From NCBI RefSeq assembly GCF_014647455.2, contig NZ_BMPF01000001.1:496001-560000 (forward strand): a stretch of 64,000 bases of DNA, written 5' to 3'. This stretch comes from Halarchaeum grantii (GTDB lineage: Archaea; Halobacteriota; Halobacteria; Halobacteriales; Halobacteriaceae). The notes beneath the pieces were generated by a model, which did not search any database, had not been told where the DNA came from, and saw nothing but the letters and a program-made list of their open reading frames with translations. Position numbers and translations under genes: made by a program. Shown piece after piece: positions 16,658 through 25,449 of this stretch. Within the stretch, counting starts at the first letter, position 1, and each line of letters begins with the position of its first letter.

Positions 16658-17578
16658 TCAGAACGGCGCCGGACCGCCGGCACCGGCGAGGAGGACGGCG
16701 ACCTCCGCGAGCGCGAACGCGGTGTAGGCGAGCGCGGGCGCGAGGAGCGAGTCGCTTCGCTCGTAGGCGACGGCGGCGACGGCGAGCACGCAGACGCGGG
16801 CGAGGACGTACGCGCCGGCCACGAGCGAGGCGAGCAGGTGGAGTGCCGACGCGCCGACCGCCGCCGCGAGGACCGCGAGGAGGCCCGCGGTGAGCGCACG
16901 CGCGCGCTCGTCGTCGAGGCGCGCGTTCGCGAGGGACCCGAGGACGGCGAGGACAGCGAGGACGACGGCGGCGGCGAGGCGGCCGAGGTCGGGCACGAGC
17001 GCGAACCCGCCGGTGTCGCTCACGACCGCGACGCCGGCGAGGAGCGTCGTCGCCGCGACCGCTTCGCGTGCGTCGAGCGCCACGCGGAGCGGCGTCTGGA
17101 CGAGGAGCTGACAGACGAGGAGGAGGGCGGGGACGCTGACGAGCAGGCCGAGTCCCGCGACGGCGAGTATCGGCACGAGCGCGTCCGTCGCCCCGTAATG
17201 CGCCTTCGCGAGCGCGCCGTACGGCACGGAGACGACGCGAGCGAGCGCGGCGGTCGCACCGACGAGCGCGACGGGACCGACGAGGGCGAGCGCCACGGCC
17301 GAGGCGTCGTCCCGTGACGGCCACCGCAGGCCGACGTCGACGGGGCGGGACGCGGCGTATCCGGCGGCGAGGAGCGCGACGCCGCCGACGAACAGCGCGG
17401 TCGAGAGAAGCCCGCGAGCGAGGAGACCGATGCCGGGCACGGCGGCGGCGAGCGCGTGCGCCGTCGCGCGGACGACGCGCTCCCACGCGAGGACGCCGGC
17501 GAGGAGGGCGACGGCGACGGCGGTCTGCCGGGCGGCGGCACGGTCGGGGAGGGCACGGACGAGTGCGTAGAGGGACAC
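16658..17578 (-). CDS. Haloarchaeal polytopic membrane protein (possible degenerate CPBP protease relative)
   Basis: A 306-residue protein made almost entirely of Ala/Leu/Val-rich transmembrane segments (about 8-9). The overall layout, including GLRWPSRDDASAVALALVGP, recalls CPBP (CAAX-protease) membrane proteins, but I cannot find the EExxxR and HxxxB catalytic motifs. If it is a relative it is probably inactive. Otherwise it is an unassigned membrane protein. Confidence 0.7.
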   Translation of the reverse strand: MSLYALVRALPDRAAARQTAVAVALLAGVLAWERVVRATAHALAAAVPGIGLLARGLLSTALFVGGVALLAAGYAASRPVDVGLRWPSRDDASAVALALVGPVALVGATAALARVVSVPYGALAKAHYGATDALVPILAVAGLGLLVSVPALLLVCQLLVQTPLRVALDAREAVAATTLLAGVAVVSDTGGFALVPDLGRLAAAVVLAVLAVLGSLANARLDDERARALTAGLLAVLAAAVGASALHLLASLVAGAYVLARVCVLAVAAVAYERSDSLLAPALAYTAFALAEVAVLLAGAGGPAPF

Positions 17579-17616
17579 GCCGGCCGTTCGACGCCCGAGT
17601 AGTAAAGGCTGGAGGC

Positions 17617-18897
17617 TCAGTCGTCGTCGAAGCGGACGTCGACGCTTCGCTCGTGGGCTTCGAGGCCCTCCGCGTCCGCGAGCGTCGTGACGGTGTCGCG
17701 GAGGTCGGCGAGCGCGCCCTCATCGAGGCGCTGGACGGTGCTCGCGCGGAGGAAAGTGTCGACAGAGAGGCCGCCCTGTACCTTCGCGCCGGCGTTCGTC
17801 GGGAGGACGTGGTTCGTCCCGGTCGCGTAGTCGCCGGCGGCGACGGGCGTGTACGGCCCGAGGAAGACGCTCCCCGCGTTGTCGATTCGCTCGAGGATCG
17901 CCTCGTCGTCGGCGGCCTGAACGGAGAGGTGCTCGGCGGCGTACTCCTCGGCGAACAGCACGGCCTCGCTCATCGAGCGCGCGTGGAAGACGCCGCTCGC
18001 GTCCGAGTCGAGCGCGGCCTCGATGACGTCCGCGCGCTCGCGGCCCGCGAGACCCGCCGCGACGGCGTCGCAGATGGCGTCGGCGGTCGCCTCGTCGTCC
18101 GTCACGGCGACGACGGAGGCGTTCGGGTCGTGCTCGGCCTGCGCGAGCAGGTCGGCGGCGACGAACTCGGGCGTGCAGGTGTCGTCGGCGACGACGCAGA
18201 CCTCGGAGGGGCCCGCCAAGAAGTCGATTTCGACGTCGCCGCGCACCTCGGCCTTCGCGGCGGTCACCCACTTGTTCCCGGGGCCGACGACGAGTTGGGT
18301 TCGGTCGACCGTCTCCGTGCCGTACGCGAGCGCGGCGATGGCCTGCGCGCCGCCGGCGGCGTACACGCGGTCCGCGCCCGCGGCGTGGCAGGCGGCGAGC
18401 GTCACGGGGTTCAGCTCCTCCGCGGGTGGGGTCGCGACCGCGACCTGCTCGACGCCCGCGACCGTCGCCGGGACGACGGTCATCACGACGCTGGAGGGGT
18501 AGGTGGCGGCCCCGCCCGGGACGTACGCGCCGACGCGCTCGACGGGCCGGAACCGCCTCCCCAATTCGCGGCCGTCGAACTCGCGCGTCCAGTCCTCGGG
18601 GAGCTGGGCCTCGTGGAACGCCCGGACGTTCTCGACGGCGGTCTCGATGGCGTCGCGCACGTCGTCGTCGATCTCGTCGTAGGCGCGCTCGGCCTGATCG
18701 CTCACGTCGAGGTTCCCGACCTCGACGCCGTCGAACTCGCTCGCGAACTCGCGGAGCGCGGCGTCGCCCTCCTCGCGGACGCGCGAGACGATGTCGCGGA
18801 CGTCGTCGCGGACGGCGTCGATGCCGGCGTCGCGCTCGAAGAGCGCGCGTCGACGCGCCGGACCGAGGTCCGCGAGCGCCGCTGGCTCGATAGGCAT
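17617..18897 (-). CDS. hisD: Histidinol dehydrogenase
   Basis: A 426-aa enzyme catalysing the last two steps of histidine synthesis (histidinol to histidine, two NAD-dependent oxidations, zinc enzyme). Diagnostic stretches are VYAAGGAQAIAALAYGTETV, VVGPGNKWVTAAKAEV, DFLAGPSEVCVVADD and AQAEHDPNASV (residues about 165-255), and NHVLPTNAGAKVQGGLSVDTF near residue 360. The zinc-ligand residues of the family fall in these blocks. No other his gene is in the window. Confidence 0.97.
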   Translation of the reverse strand: MPIEPAALADLGPARRRALFERDAGIDAVRDDVRDIVSRVREEGDAALREFASEFDGVEVGNLDVSDQAERAYDEIDDDVRDAIETAVENVRAFHEAQLPEDWTREFDGRELGRRFRPVERVGAYVPGGAATYPSSVVMTVVPATVAGVEQVAVATPPAEELNPVTLAACHAAGADRVYAAGGAQAIAALAYGTETVDRTQLVVGPGNKWVTAAKAEVRGDVEIDFLAGPSEVCVVADDTCTPEFVAADLLAQAEHDPNASVVAVTDDEATADAICDAVAAGLAGRERADVIEAALDSDASGVFHARSMSEAVLFAEEYAAEHLSVQAADDEAILERIDNAGSVFLGPYTPVAAGDYATGTNHVLPTNAGAKVQGGLSVDTFLRASTVQRLDEGALADLRDTVTTLADAEGLEAHERSVDVRFDDD

Positions 18898-18934
18898 ACT
18901 CGATACGTCGGGAGCGTCGCGGTAAACCGTTACG

Positions 18935-19645
18935 CTAAGCGGGGCGGCGAAATGCGAGCCCGTACATCCGCCCGGCGTCCTCGCTCTCGACGTCGGCGTC
19001 GAGTCGGGCGACGTCCTCGCGCAGGCCGGCGGCGACGCCGCCGTCGAGCGCGCGCGCGGCGTCGCGCGCCGCGCCGAGGTGCGCCCGAACGTGCTGGCTC
19101 GTCCACGGCACCGGCTCCAGGAGCGTGCGCTCGCGCTCGAACGCCCACCCCCAGCCCTCGCAGAGCCGTCGCAGGTGGCGCGCCGGGTAGAACGTCAGCG
19201 CCGCCTCACCGAACGCGAGTTCGTGGGCGGCGTTCTCGACGGCGACGACGTCGCGCATCCGCGCGCCCGTTGGGAGCGGGTCGTAGTCGTTCACGAGGAG
19301 GCGCGCGCCGGGCGCGGCGACGCGCGCGAACTCGGCGAGCACGGCGTCGAGCGCGGCGGGCGCGAGCACGTTACAGAGACCGTGCGCCGTCACGAGGTCC
19401 ACCGAGTCGGCGGGGAGCGGCGTCGCGCACAGGTCGGCCTCCAGAACCGCGGCGCGCTCGTCGACGCCGACGCGCTCGCGCGTCGTTCGGGCGTGCGCGG
19501 CGTCGTCCGTGATGGCGTAGACGCGCTCGGCGCCGGCGTCGAGCAGGCCGACGGTGGTGTTGCCGACGCCCGCGCCCGCCTCCAGACAGACCGCACCCGA
19601 AACGGGCTGGTCGGCGAGCGCCGCGCGCACCGTCGAGGGCACCAT
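18935..19645 (-). CDS. Class I SAM-dependent methyltransferase
   Basis: A 236-residue methyltransferase with motif [21 protein letters not shown] (residues about 19-38), an acidic post-I residue in YAITDD, and motif IV-like [15 protein letters not shown]. The C-terminal half is lineage-specific. Substrate unknown. Its ATG follows directly on the TAG stop of the aldo/keto reductase gene (no spacer), so the two are co-transcribed. Confidence 0.85.
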   Translation of the reverse strand: MVPSTVRAALADQPVSGAVCLEAGAGVGNTTVGLLDAGAERVYAITDDAAHARTTRERVGVDERAAVLEADLCATPLPADSVDLVTAHGLCNVLAPAALDAVLAEFARVAAPGARLLVNDYDPLPTGARMRDVVAVENAAHELAFGEAALTFYPARHLRRLCEGWGWAFERERTLLEPVPWTSQHVRAHLGAARDAARALDGGVAAGLREDVARLDADVESEDAGRMYGLAFRRPA

Positions 19646-20521
19646 CTAGTGGTGGAGTTGCTCGGGGACCGGGCTGTCCTCGTGGCGGAGTCGCTCGACG
19701 AGCGAGCGCTGGGCGGCGTCGTCCATCCCGTCGTAGTTCCGGGCGGCCGCCAGCACCATCGCGACGAGCTTCGGGTCACCGGGGTTGATGACGCTCGTCA
19801 GCCCCTGCGAGGCCGCGAAGTCGAATCGCTCCTCGATTTCGGCGGGCGTGTCCACCGGCTCGTACCAGTTCGAGAACGGCCGGTCGTGCTCGGGGCGGTT
19901 GTCCCACGGCCCGCGCGCGAACGCCTTGATGCCGAGCGTTCCGATGTCCTCCTCAGCGGCGCGCTCGAGCACGCCCGCGTAGTCGTGCTCGTCGTCGTCC
20001 TTCCCGACGACGACGGAGTTCATCGGGAACATCAGCGTCTCGAGGTCGTCGATGCGCTCGACGGCGTCGAGGATGAGTCCGGGGTCGGCGTGGCTCGTCA
20101 GCCCGATGTGGTCGATGAGCCCCTCCGCCTTCGCGTCGCGGATCGCCGCGAGCGCGCCGTCCTCGCTCGTTATCTCCTCGAGTTCGTGCTCGTACTCGAG
20201 GCCGTGGACCTGATAGAGGTCGATGGTCTCGACACCGAGGCGGTCGAGCGAGCGCTCGAGCTTGCGGCGCGCGCCCTCGTAGTCGCGCTCCTGTGTCTTG
20301 CAGCCGAGGAAGATCTCATCGCGGTGCTGGCGGAGCTTCGGGCCGAGCTTGAGTTCGGCGTCGCCGTACGTCGGCGCGACGTCGAAGTGGTTGACGCCGG
20401 CGTCGAGCACGTGCTCGACCATCTGGTTCGCGCCCTCCTGTTCGAGCCAGTTCAGCGCGATCGCGCCGAACGTCATCACGGTGCTGTCGTGGCCGGTCCC
20501 GCCGAGCGGACGAGTCTCCAT
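19646..20521 (-). CDS. Aldo/keto reductase
   Basis: A 291-residue NAD(P)H-dependent oxidoreductase with a TIM barrel. Catalytic-type residues are Asp and Tyr in [17 protein letters not shown] (residues about 44-60), Lys in [14 protein letters not shown], and His in [13 protein letters not shown]. The N-terminus [19 protein letters not shown] is typical. Members of this clade handle a variety of aldehydes and the substrate cannot be told. First gene of a two-gene unit with the methyltransferase. Confidence 0.9.
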   Translation of the reverse strand: METRPLGGTGHDSTVMTFGAIALNWLEQEGANQMVEHVLDAGVNHFDVAPTYGDAELKLGPKLRQHRDEIFLGCKTQERDYEGARRKLERSLDRLGVETIDLYQVHGLEYEHELEEITSEDGALAAIRDAKAEGLIDHIGLTSHADPGLILDAVERIDDLETLMFPMNSVVVGKDDDEHDYAGVLERAAEEDIGTLGIKAFARGPWDNRPEHDRPFSNWYEPVDTPAEIEERFDFAASQGLTSVINPGDPKLVAMVLAAARNYDGMDDAAQRSLVERLRHEDSPVPEQLHH

Positions 20522-20543
20522 AGCGGGATGACGTGCAGGACCG

Positions 20544-20550
20544 TTATAAA
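20544..20550 (-). promoter_or_regulatory. TATA box of the aldo/keto reductase operon
   Basis: TTTATAA on the minus strand, 23-29 bases before the ATG at 20521, is the best TATA match in the window and implies a leaderless transcript. Confidence 0.65.
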
Positions 20551-20629
20551 TATGGCCGGACGAGTCCCGCCGACCGAGGGCCGGCGTCCGGCCGCTACAT
20601 TATTCCGACAGCCGCGTGCCCACGCGAAC

Positions 20630-22072
20630 ATGGAAGGGCCACACGAACCAGAACGGAGCGGAACGAACGAGGCGGGTGAATCGCCGACGCAGGTAGGGCA
20701 CCCGGCGGACGCCGAGGCGGAGGCGTCCGTCACCGAGGAGGGGACCGAGCTCGAACGCTCCATCGGCCTCGTCGGCGGCGTCGCCATCGGCGTCGGGACG
20801 ATGATCGGCGCCGGCATCTTCGTCTTCCCCGGGCTCGCCGCCGGTCAAGCGGGCCCGGCGGCCGCCGGCTCGTTCGCCATCGGCGCCGTCATCGCCCTCC
20901 TCGTGGCGCTTCCCGCGTCCGAGCTCGCCACCGCGATGCCGAAATCCGGCGGGGGCTACTACTTCATCTCGCGCGCGCTCGGCGCGCTCCCCGGCGCGGT
21001 GGTCGGCATCAGCATCTGGCTCGGCCTCGTCTTCGCGACCGCGTTCTACCTCGTCGGCTTCGGGAACTACGCCGCCGAGCTGCTCGTGCAGGCCGGCATC
21101 GGGGCCTCCATCGGCGGCCTCGGCGTCGTCACACCGCTCGCGCTCGTCTTCGGCGTGCTCCTCACCGGTCTCAACCTCTTCGGTACCGAGAACGCCGCGA
21201 AGCTCCAGAACTACGTCGTCGGCCTCCTCCTCACCATCCTCGTCCTCTTCCTCGGCTACGGTGGCCTCGACGCCGTCGGCGTCTTCGGGCGCGCCACCAC
21301 CCCGGAGACGTTCCTTCCGTTCGGCGTCGCGCCCGTCTTCACGACGGCCGCGCTCGTCTTCACCTCCTACCTCGGCTTCGCGCAGGTCGCCACCGTCGCC
21401 GGCGACATCAAGAACCCCGGGCGGAACCTCCCGCTCGCGATGGTCGGGAGCGTCCTCATCGTCGGCGTCCTCTACGTCGGCACCATCTTCGTCGCGACGA
21501 GCGCGATGGGGTCGCTCGCGCTCGGACGCGCCGGCGAGACCGCCATCGTCGACGTCGCGGCCGAACTGTTCGGCGTCGCGGGCGTCTTCGCCATCCTCGT
21601 CGCCGGCCTCCTCGCCACCGTCTCCTCCGCGAACGCCTCCATCCTCTCCACCTCGCGCGCGGTGTTCGCCGTCAGCAAGGACGCGCTCATCCCCCAGCAG
21701 GCCAGCCGCATGAACCTCAAGTACGGGACGCCACACGTCGCGCTCGCGATGGCTGGCGGGCCCGTCCTCGTCCTCGTCGCGCTCGGCGAAACCGAGGTGC
21801 TCGCCGAAGTCGCGTCCTTCCTCCACCTCATCATGTACGGCCTGATGTGCGTCGCGCTCATCGCGCTGCGCCGCGACGAACCCGAGTGGTACGACCCGGA
21901 CTTCCGCGTGCCCGCCTACCGCGTCGTCGCCGGCCTCGGCGCGCTCGCGAGCTTCGGGCTCATCTTCTTCATGCAGCGCGCCTCCCAGATCATCGGCCTC
22001 GTGGTCATGGTCGCGGCCGCCGGATGGTACAAGTACTACGCGAGCGACGTCAGCCTCAAAGGGGTGCTCTAA
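20630..22072 (+). CDS. APC family amino acid permease
   Basis: A 480-aa transporter of the amino acid-polyamine-organocation superfamily with about 12 transmembrane helices. A soluble acidic N-terminus (about 40 residues) precedes helix 1, which carries the unwound Gly motif [20 protein letters not shown]. Further family blocks are [14 protein letters not shown] and [26 protein letters not shown]. It is followed 3 bp later by a two-domain Usp-like gene. Such permease-Usp pairs are common in haloarchaea, and the partner may regulate uptake. Confidence 0.93.
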   Translation: MEGPHEPERSGTNEAGESPTQVGHPADAEAEASVTEEGTELERSIGLVGGVAIGVGTMIGAGIFVFPGLAAGQAGPAAAGSFAIGAVIALLVALPASELATAMPKSGGGYYFISRALGALPGAVVGISIWLGLVFATAFYLVGFGNYAAELLVQAGIGASIGGLGVVTPLALVFGVLLTGLNLFGTENAAKLQNYVVGLLLTILVLFLGYGGLDAVGVFGRATTPETFLPFGVAPVFTTAALVFTSYLGFAQVATVAGDIKNPGRNLPLAMVGSVLIVGVLYVGTIFVATSAMGSLALGRAGETAIVDVAAELFGVAGVFAILVAGLLATVSSANASILSTSRAVFAVSKDALIPQQASRMNLKYGTPHVALAMAGGPVLVLVALGETEVLAEVASFLHLIMYGLMCVALIALRRDEPEWYDPDFRVPAYRVVAGLGALASFGLIFFMQRASQIIGLVVMVAAAGWYKYYASDVSLKGVL

Positions 22073-22075
22073 GCG

Positions 22076-22819
22076 ATGACTCAGACCACAGACGACCTCG
22101 CGATCCGCGAACCGCCGAAGGTGCTCGTGCCCGTCGAAGTGCTCGAGGGCGAATCCGTCTCGGAGTCGCTCGCCGCGTTCCTCGCGCCCGCCGACGTGGT
22201 CGTGCTCGGCTACCACGTCCTCCCGGAGCAAACACCGACCGAACAGGCGAGCATGCAGTTCGAGGAGCGCGCACAGACCGCCGTCGATGACCTCGCCGCC
22301 GTCTTCCGCGACGTCGGCGTCACCGTCGAGACGCGCGTCGCGTTCACGCACGACCGCGACCAGACCGTCGAGCGCGTCGCCGCCGACGTCGGTGCGACCG
22401 CCGTCCTCCTCCCGAACCCCGTCGGCGACGTCTCGGACGTCCTCGTCCCGATCCGCGGCGTCGTCGACCGCGAGCGCCTCGCCGACCTCGTCGCTACCCT
22501 CCTCGCGGACGGCGACGGCGAAGTGACGCTCTGGGGGCTCGGGAGCGACGAGTACGACGCCGAGGCCGCCGTCGAGGCCGCACGCGAGAGCCTCGCCGAG
22601 CGCGGCCTCGACACCGCCCGCATCACCACCGAGACGAGTCCCGCCGACTCGCCGGTCCACGACATCGTCTCGCGCTCGGCCGACTTCGACGTCATCGTCA
22701 TGGGCGCGGGCGAGGGGTCGCTCTGGTCCGTGCTCTTCGGCGGGGAGTCCGAGCGCGTCGCCGAGGGCGCCGTCGCGCCCGTGCTCGTCGTGCGCGACCG
22801 AGAAGCCGTAGGCGACTAG
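22076..22819 (+). CDS. Usp-domain protein coupled to the permease
   Basis: A 247-residue protein whose C-terminal half has the Usp signature SADFDVIVMGAGEGSLWSVL followed by FGGESERVAEGAVAPVLVVR, including a G-2x-G-9x-like glycine pattern. The N-terminal part (PPKVLVPVEVLEGESVSESL ... VAADVGATAVLLPNP) looks like a second, diverged Usp domain. The 3-bp gap to the permease indicates one operon. Confidence 0.85.
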   Translation: MTQTTDDLAIREPPKVLVPVEVLEGESVSESLAAFLAPADVVVLGYHVLPEQTPTEQASMQFEERAQTAVDDLAAVFRDVGVTVETRVAFTHDRDQTVERVAADVGATAVLLPNPVGDVSDVLVPIRGVVDRERLADLVATLLADGDGEVTLWGLGSDEYDAEAAVEAARESLAERGLDTARITTETSPADSPVHDIVSRSADFDVIVMGAGEGSLWSVLFGGESERVAEGAVAPVLVVRDREAVGD

Positions 22820-23207
22820 CGATGTAGAGCTTCCGCTGCGAAGAGGGGCGACACACGGCGACGAGCGCTCGCGGAGCGACGGCTCACAGGAGAGTCGTAT
22901 GTTCTGCCCGGAACACTAACGACCGGCCTCATCCCTGGGCTGCGTGCCGTGTCGGCCGGGAAACCCTCGTGCCGGGCAGGATCGGCGCGGGGTCAGTTGG
23001 TCCCGCGCGAGACGTGACGTGTCTCGGCCGGAGGATCGCTGATCCTCGGGGTCGGCGGCTGACGCCGCCTCATCGGCGTTCCGTGAGGTCCGCCGGCTGT
23101 CGCGTGCCCGGGTTCTCCGCGCGTCATCGCGCCCGGAGTGGGTGTGCTCGGGCGGGGACTAAAGGCACGCAGCGCACGGTACGGCGGCCACGCGCTTGAG
23201 GGCTACG
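22820..23207. other. 388-bp spacer with dense hairpins, no convincing gene
   Basis: The open frames here read as shadow-like Arg-rich peptides. The composition stays GC-rich, but the sequence is packed with perfect inverted repeats (see the ncRNA candidate), unlike the coding DNA around it. Confidence 0.7.
22985..23138. ncRNA. Candidate structured non-coding RNA (class and strand unknown)
   Basis: Six consecutive inverted repeats: 22985-22991 with 23002-23008 (GCGCGGG/CCCGCGC); 23008-23013 with 23021-23026 (CGAGAC/GTCTCG); 23031-23037 with 23041-23047 (GAGGATC/GATCCTC); 23054-23059 with 23064-23069 (GGCGGC/GCCGCC, TGAC loop); 23074-23078 with 23091-23095; 23119-23123 with 23128-23132 (GCGCG/CGCGC, TCAT loop, outer CTCC/GGAG). 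I looked for the SRP core motif (GGAAGGGAGCA type) and RNase P conserved regions and found no clear match, so it stays unassigned. TTTAGT on the minus strand at 23158-23163 could be a promoter if the RNA is on that strand. Confidence 0.4.
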
Positions 23208-23459
23208 CTATGCGACGTCGCCCGCGCTCTCGCTCTCGGCCGCGTCCTCGCGGAGCTGATAAACCTGCTCGCGGGTGGCACAGACCCCGCAGACGCATTC
23301 GGCGAGGCCGACCTCCGCGAGTTCGGCGAGCGCGTCGCGCGCTTCGTCCTCGTCGATACGCGCTTCGCTCGCGACTTCGGCGGGGGAGAGTGGCCCCCGG
23401 TTGTCGAGGACCACGCGGGCGAGCTTCGCGTGGCACGAGAGGGTGACGGTACCGCTCAT
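23208..23459 (-). CDS. Small winged helix-turn-helix protein
   Basis: An 83-residue protein. A helix-turn-helix-like part (LARVVLDNRGPLSPAEVASEARIDEDEARDALAELAEVGL, residues about 13-52) is followed by a Cys triplet CVCGVC (residues about 55-60) that could bind a metal. The acidic tail is typical of the group. Likely a DNA-binding or metal-sensing regulator, but the target is unknown. Confidence 0.75.
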   Translation of the reverse strand: MSGTVTLSCHAKLARVVLDNRGPLSPAEVASEARIDEDEARDALAELAEVGLAECVCGVCATREQVYQLREDAAESESAGDVA

Positions 23460-23526
23460 ACCGCGACCTTACCGATGCCTGCCAAAAACCCTTGCCTTAC
23501 CGGCGAGGACGGCGTCTGTCGACCGG

Positions 23527-23703
23527 CTACGCCGCGTTCTCCGTCCCCCGTGCGGCGTACCGGTAGAGGGCGGGGCCGCCGAGGCCGATACCGAAGAGGA
23601 CCGCCCAGAGGACGAGGTCGCTGTCGGTGAGTTGGGCGGCGACGAGCCACGCGCCGACGGCGAGCGCGACGCAGACGGCGGTGACGAGCGAATCTCGCTC
23701 CAT
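23527..23703 (-). CDS. Small two-helix membrane protein
   Basis: A 58-residue protein, MERDSLVTAVCVALAVGAWL onward, with two hydrophobic segments (residues about 6-24 and 29-50) separated by the loop QLTDSD. The start at 23703 is preceded by a lineage-typical CGGTATG-like context. The longer open frame upstream is a shadow. No function can be assigned. Confidence 0.65.
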   Translation of the reverse strand: MERDSLVTAVCVALAVGAWLVAAQLTDSDLVLWAVLFGIGLGGPALYRYAARGTENAA

Positions 23704-23878
23704 ACCGCGACGTGACGGGGGAGGCCCGTAACTCCCACGCTCGCGCTCTCGGCCGGCGAGGCGACCGGACCCGAGCGCACAGCGGGCGGGGGCGCGAGCG
23801 ACACACGCGAAGTAGACGTTCGTCCACGGTCGCGCGCCGGCACAAAGGTTGATAGTCATTGGCACACAATGATACGGT

Positions 23879-24121
23879 ATGCCACAGACGCAGCTCGACG
23901 TCGACCGGTACGTCCCGAGCGAGTACCTCAAGCGCCAGCTGCTCTCCGGGGACATCGAGACGCTGACGCTCCACGAGCGCGTCGCCGACCCCGGGGACAC
24001 CTTCGAGGTACACGGCGCGACCTTCGAGATAACCGCCGTAGAAGTACGTGACGCGGCCGACCTCGACGTCCCCGACGAGGACGGGAACGCCGTCGTCCAC
24101 TTCTTCGAGCGCGTGGCGTAG
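23879..24121 (+). CDS. Small haloarchaeal protein, possibly ASCH/PUA-like
   Basis: An 80-residue protein beginning MPQTQLDVDRYVPSEYLKRQ. The pattern LSGDIETLTLHERVADPGDT, then FEVHGATFEITAVEV, resembles the beta core of ASCH/PUA-like domains (a GxK/T start and a PGD turn). That would suggest nucleic-acid binding, but the match is from pattern only. Convergent with asd. Confidence 0.7.
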   Translation: MPQTQLDVDRYVPSEYLKRQLLSGDIETLTLHERVADPGDTFEVHGATFEITAVEVRDAADLDVPDEDGNAVVHFFERVA

Positions 24122-24125
24122 GGCC

Positions 24126-25157
24126 CTAGAGCCAGCCGTCGCGCGCGAGCAGCTCGCCGTTCAGCACGGACGCGCCCGCCGCACCGCGAATCGTGTTGTG
24201 CGCGAGGCAGTTGTACTGGATACCGGCCGGCGTCTCCTGCACGCCGCCCGCCGCCACCGCCATCCCGTCGCCGAGGAACCGGTCGAGGCGAGGCTGCGGT
24301 CGGTCCGGCTCGTCGAACGTCTCGATGAGCGGGTCGGGCGCCGAGTGGAGCTCCTGCGACGGGTAGGCTTCGAAGGCCTCGTAGATGTCGGCGATGGTCG
24401 GGTTCTCCGAGAGCTCCGCCCAGACGTTCTCGAGGTGGCCGTCGAGCGTCGCGACGCGGTTACACGACGCGGAGACGTCGACGTCGTGCCACCGGATCTC
24501 GCTCCCGTCGAACTCGCCGAGGAGCTTGCGGCTCTCCGTCTCCATCTTCTCCTCCTCGCCGCCGATGTAGGGGATGACGTTGTCGAGGATCTCCATCGAC
24601 GTCACGCCCGAGTAGCCCGCACCCGAGACCGCCTGGAGCGTCGAGACGTGGACGCGCTCGAGGCCGAAGTCGGTGAGCGCCGCCAGCGTCGGGACCATCG
24701 TGATCGTCGAGCAGTTCGGGTTCTTCACGAGCGCGCCGTCCCATCCCCGATTATCGCGCTGGACCTCGATGAGGTCGAGGTGCTCGGCGTTCACCTCGGG
24801 GATGACGAGCGGCACGTCCTCGGCGGCGCGCTCGTTCGAGGAGTTCGAGGAGACGACGTAGCCCGCCTCACAGAAGCCGTGCTCGACGCGTTCGGCGACC
24901 GAAGAGGGGAGCGAGGAGAAGACGAGGTCGACGTCGTTCGGGATGGCGTCCGGGTCCGTCTCGACGACCTCGACGTCCCGAACGGCCTCCGGAATCGGCG
25001 TGTCGACGCGCCACTTCGCGGCCTCGTGATACGGCTTCCCGGCCGAGGAACTGGAGGCGGTCAGTGCGGCGATGTCGAACTCCGGATGCTCGGAGAGCAG
25101 TTGGATGAAACGCTGGCCGACGGCACCAGTCGCTCCGAGTACGGCTACGCGAGTCAT
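24126..25157 (-). CDS. asd: Aspartate-semialdehyde dehydrogenase
   Basis: A 343-aa NADP enzyme reducing aspartyl phosphate to aspartate semialdehyde in the Lys/Thr/Met/Ile pathway. It has the N-terminal Rossmann motif VAVLGATGAVGQRFIQLL, the catalytic Cys in VKNPNCSTITMVPTLAAL (Cys about 147), and QAVSGAGYSGV. The active-site His lies in the GSEIRWHDVDVSASCNRV region. Length and motifs fit the archaeal/fungal-type enzyme. ATG 25157 was chosen; the upstream frame is shadow of rps17e. Confidence 0.96.
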   Translation of the reverse strand: MTRVAVLGATGAVGQRFIQLLSEHPEFDIAALTASSSSAGKPYHEAAKWRVDTPIPEAVRDVEVVETDPDAIPNDVDLVFSSLPSSVAERVEHGFCEAGYVVSSNSSNERAAEDVPLVIPEVNAEHLDLIEVQRDNRGWDGALVKNPNCSTITMVPTLAALTDFGLERVHVSTLQAVSGAGYSGVTSMEILDNVIPYIGGEEEKMETESRKLLGEFDGSEIRWHDVDVSASCNRVATLDGHLENVWAELSENPTIADIYEAFEAYPSQELHSAPDPLIETFDEPDRPQPRLDRFLGDGMAVAAGGVQETPAGIQYNCLAHNTIRGAAGASVLNGELLARDGWL

Positions 25158-25204
25158 TACCTCGCCACAGGTGCGAGGAGGACAAAGTGGCTTCGGTTCG
25201 GGCG

Positions 25205-25384
25205 CTAGTTGCGCTTGTGCGTGATGTAGCCCGCGATGCGGTTGCGGACTTCCTTCGACTCGATGTTCGTGAGCTCCTGAACGGCCTCCTTGTTGTGCTC
25301 GAAGTCCTTGCGGCTGAAGGCGTCCGGGTAGCGTTCGAGGAGGATGTTCCCCGTCTTCTTGACGTAGTCGGGCTTGATGGCCAT
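25205..25384 (-). CDS. rps17e: Small ribosomal subunit protein eS17
   Basis: A 59-residue archaeal/eukaryotic-type 30S protein. It begins [20 protein letters not shown] and ends AGYITHKRN. The family motif [20 protein letters not shown] is intact. The length is normal for euryarchaeal S17e. It sits between asd and the cofactor operon, all on the minus strand. Its TAG lies in a CTAG. Confidence 0.97.
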   Translation of the reverse strand: MAIKPDYVKKTGNILLERYPDAFSRKDFEHNKEAVQELTNIESKEVRNRIAGYITHKRN

Positions 25385-25449
25385 GGGTGCGCGTTCGGCC
25401 GGTGGGCGTTAAAACGTTCTGTATTGGACCCGCCCGCGCGCACGCCGCG

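Noticed and set aside
16658-17578. Active CAAX (CPBP) protease
   Set aside because: The overall hydrophobic layout is reminiscent, but I could not find the EExxxR and His motifs.
19079-20629. Possible N-terminal extension of the permease by about 500 residues
   Set aside because: This part is antisense to the methyltransferase and aldo/keto reductase genes and contains no membrane or soluble domain pattern. The ATG at 20630 is the natural start.
20600-22660. Long minus-strand open frame across the permease
   Set aside because: Asp/Glu/Arg low-complexity translation typical of shadow frames. The plus strand carries a convincing APC permease with membrane helices.
22969-23199. Short ORF in the hairpin-rich spacer
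   Set aside because: Arg/Gly/Pro-rich translation, hairpins all along it, no start context. Non-coding interpretation preferred.
22820-23207. SRP (7S) RNA, RNase P RNA or cobalamin riboswitch
   Set aside because: No Alu UGUAA motif and no GGAAGGGAGCA-type helix 8; RNase P conserved blocks not clearly found; no cobalamin-box pattern. A weak GGAAACCCTCG / GAGGGCTAC complementarity was noted but not enough to call RNase P.
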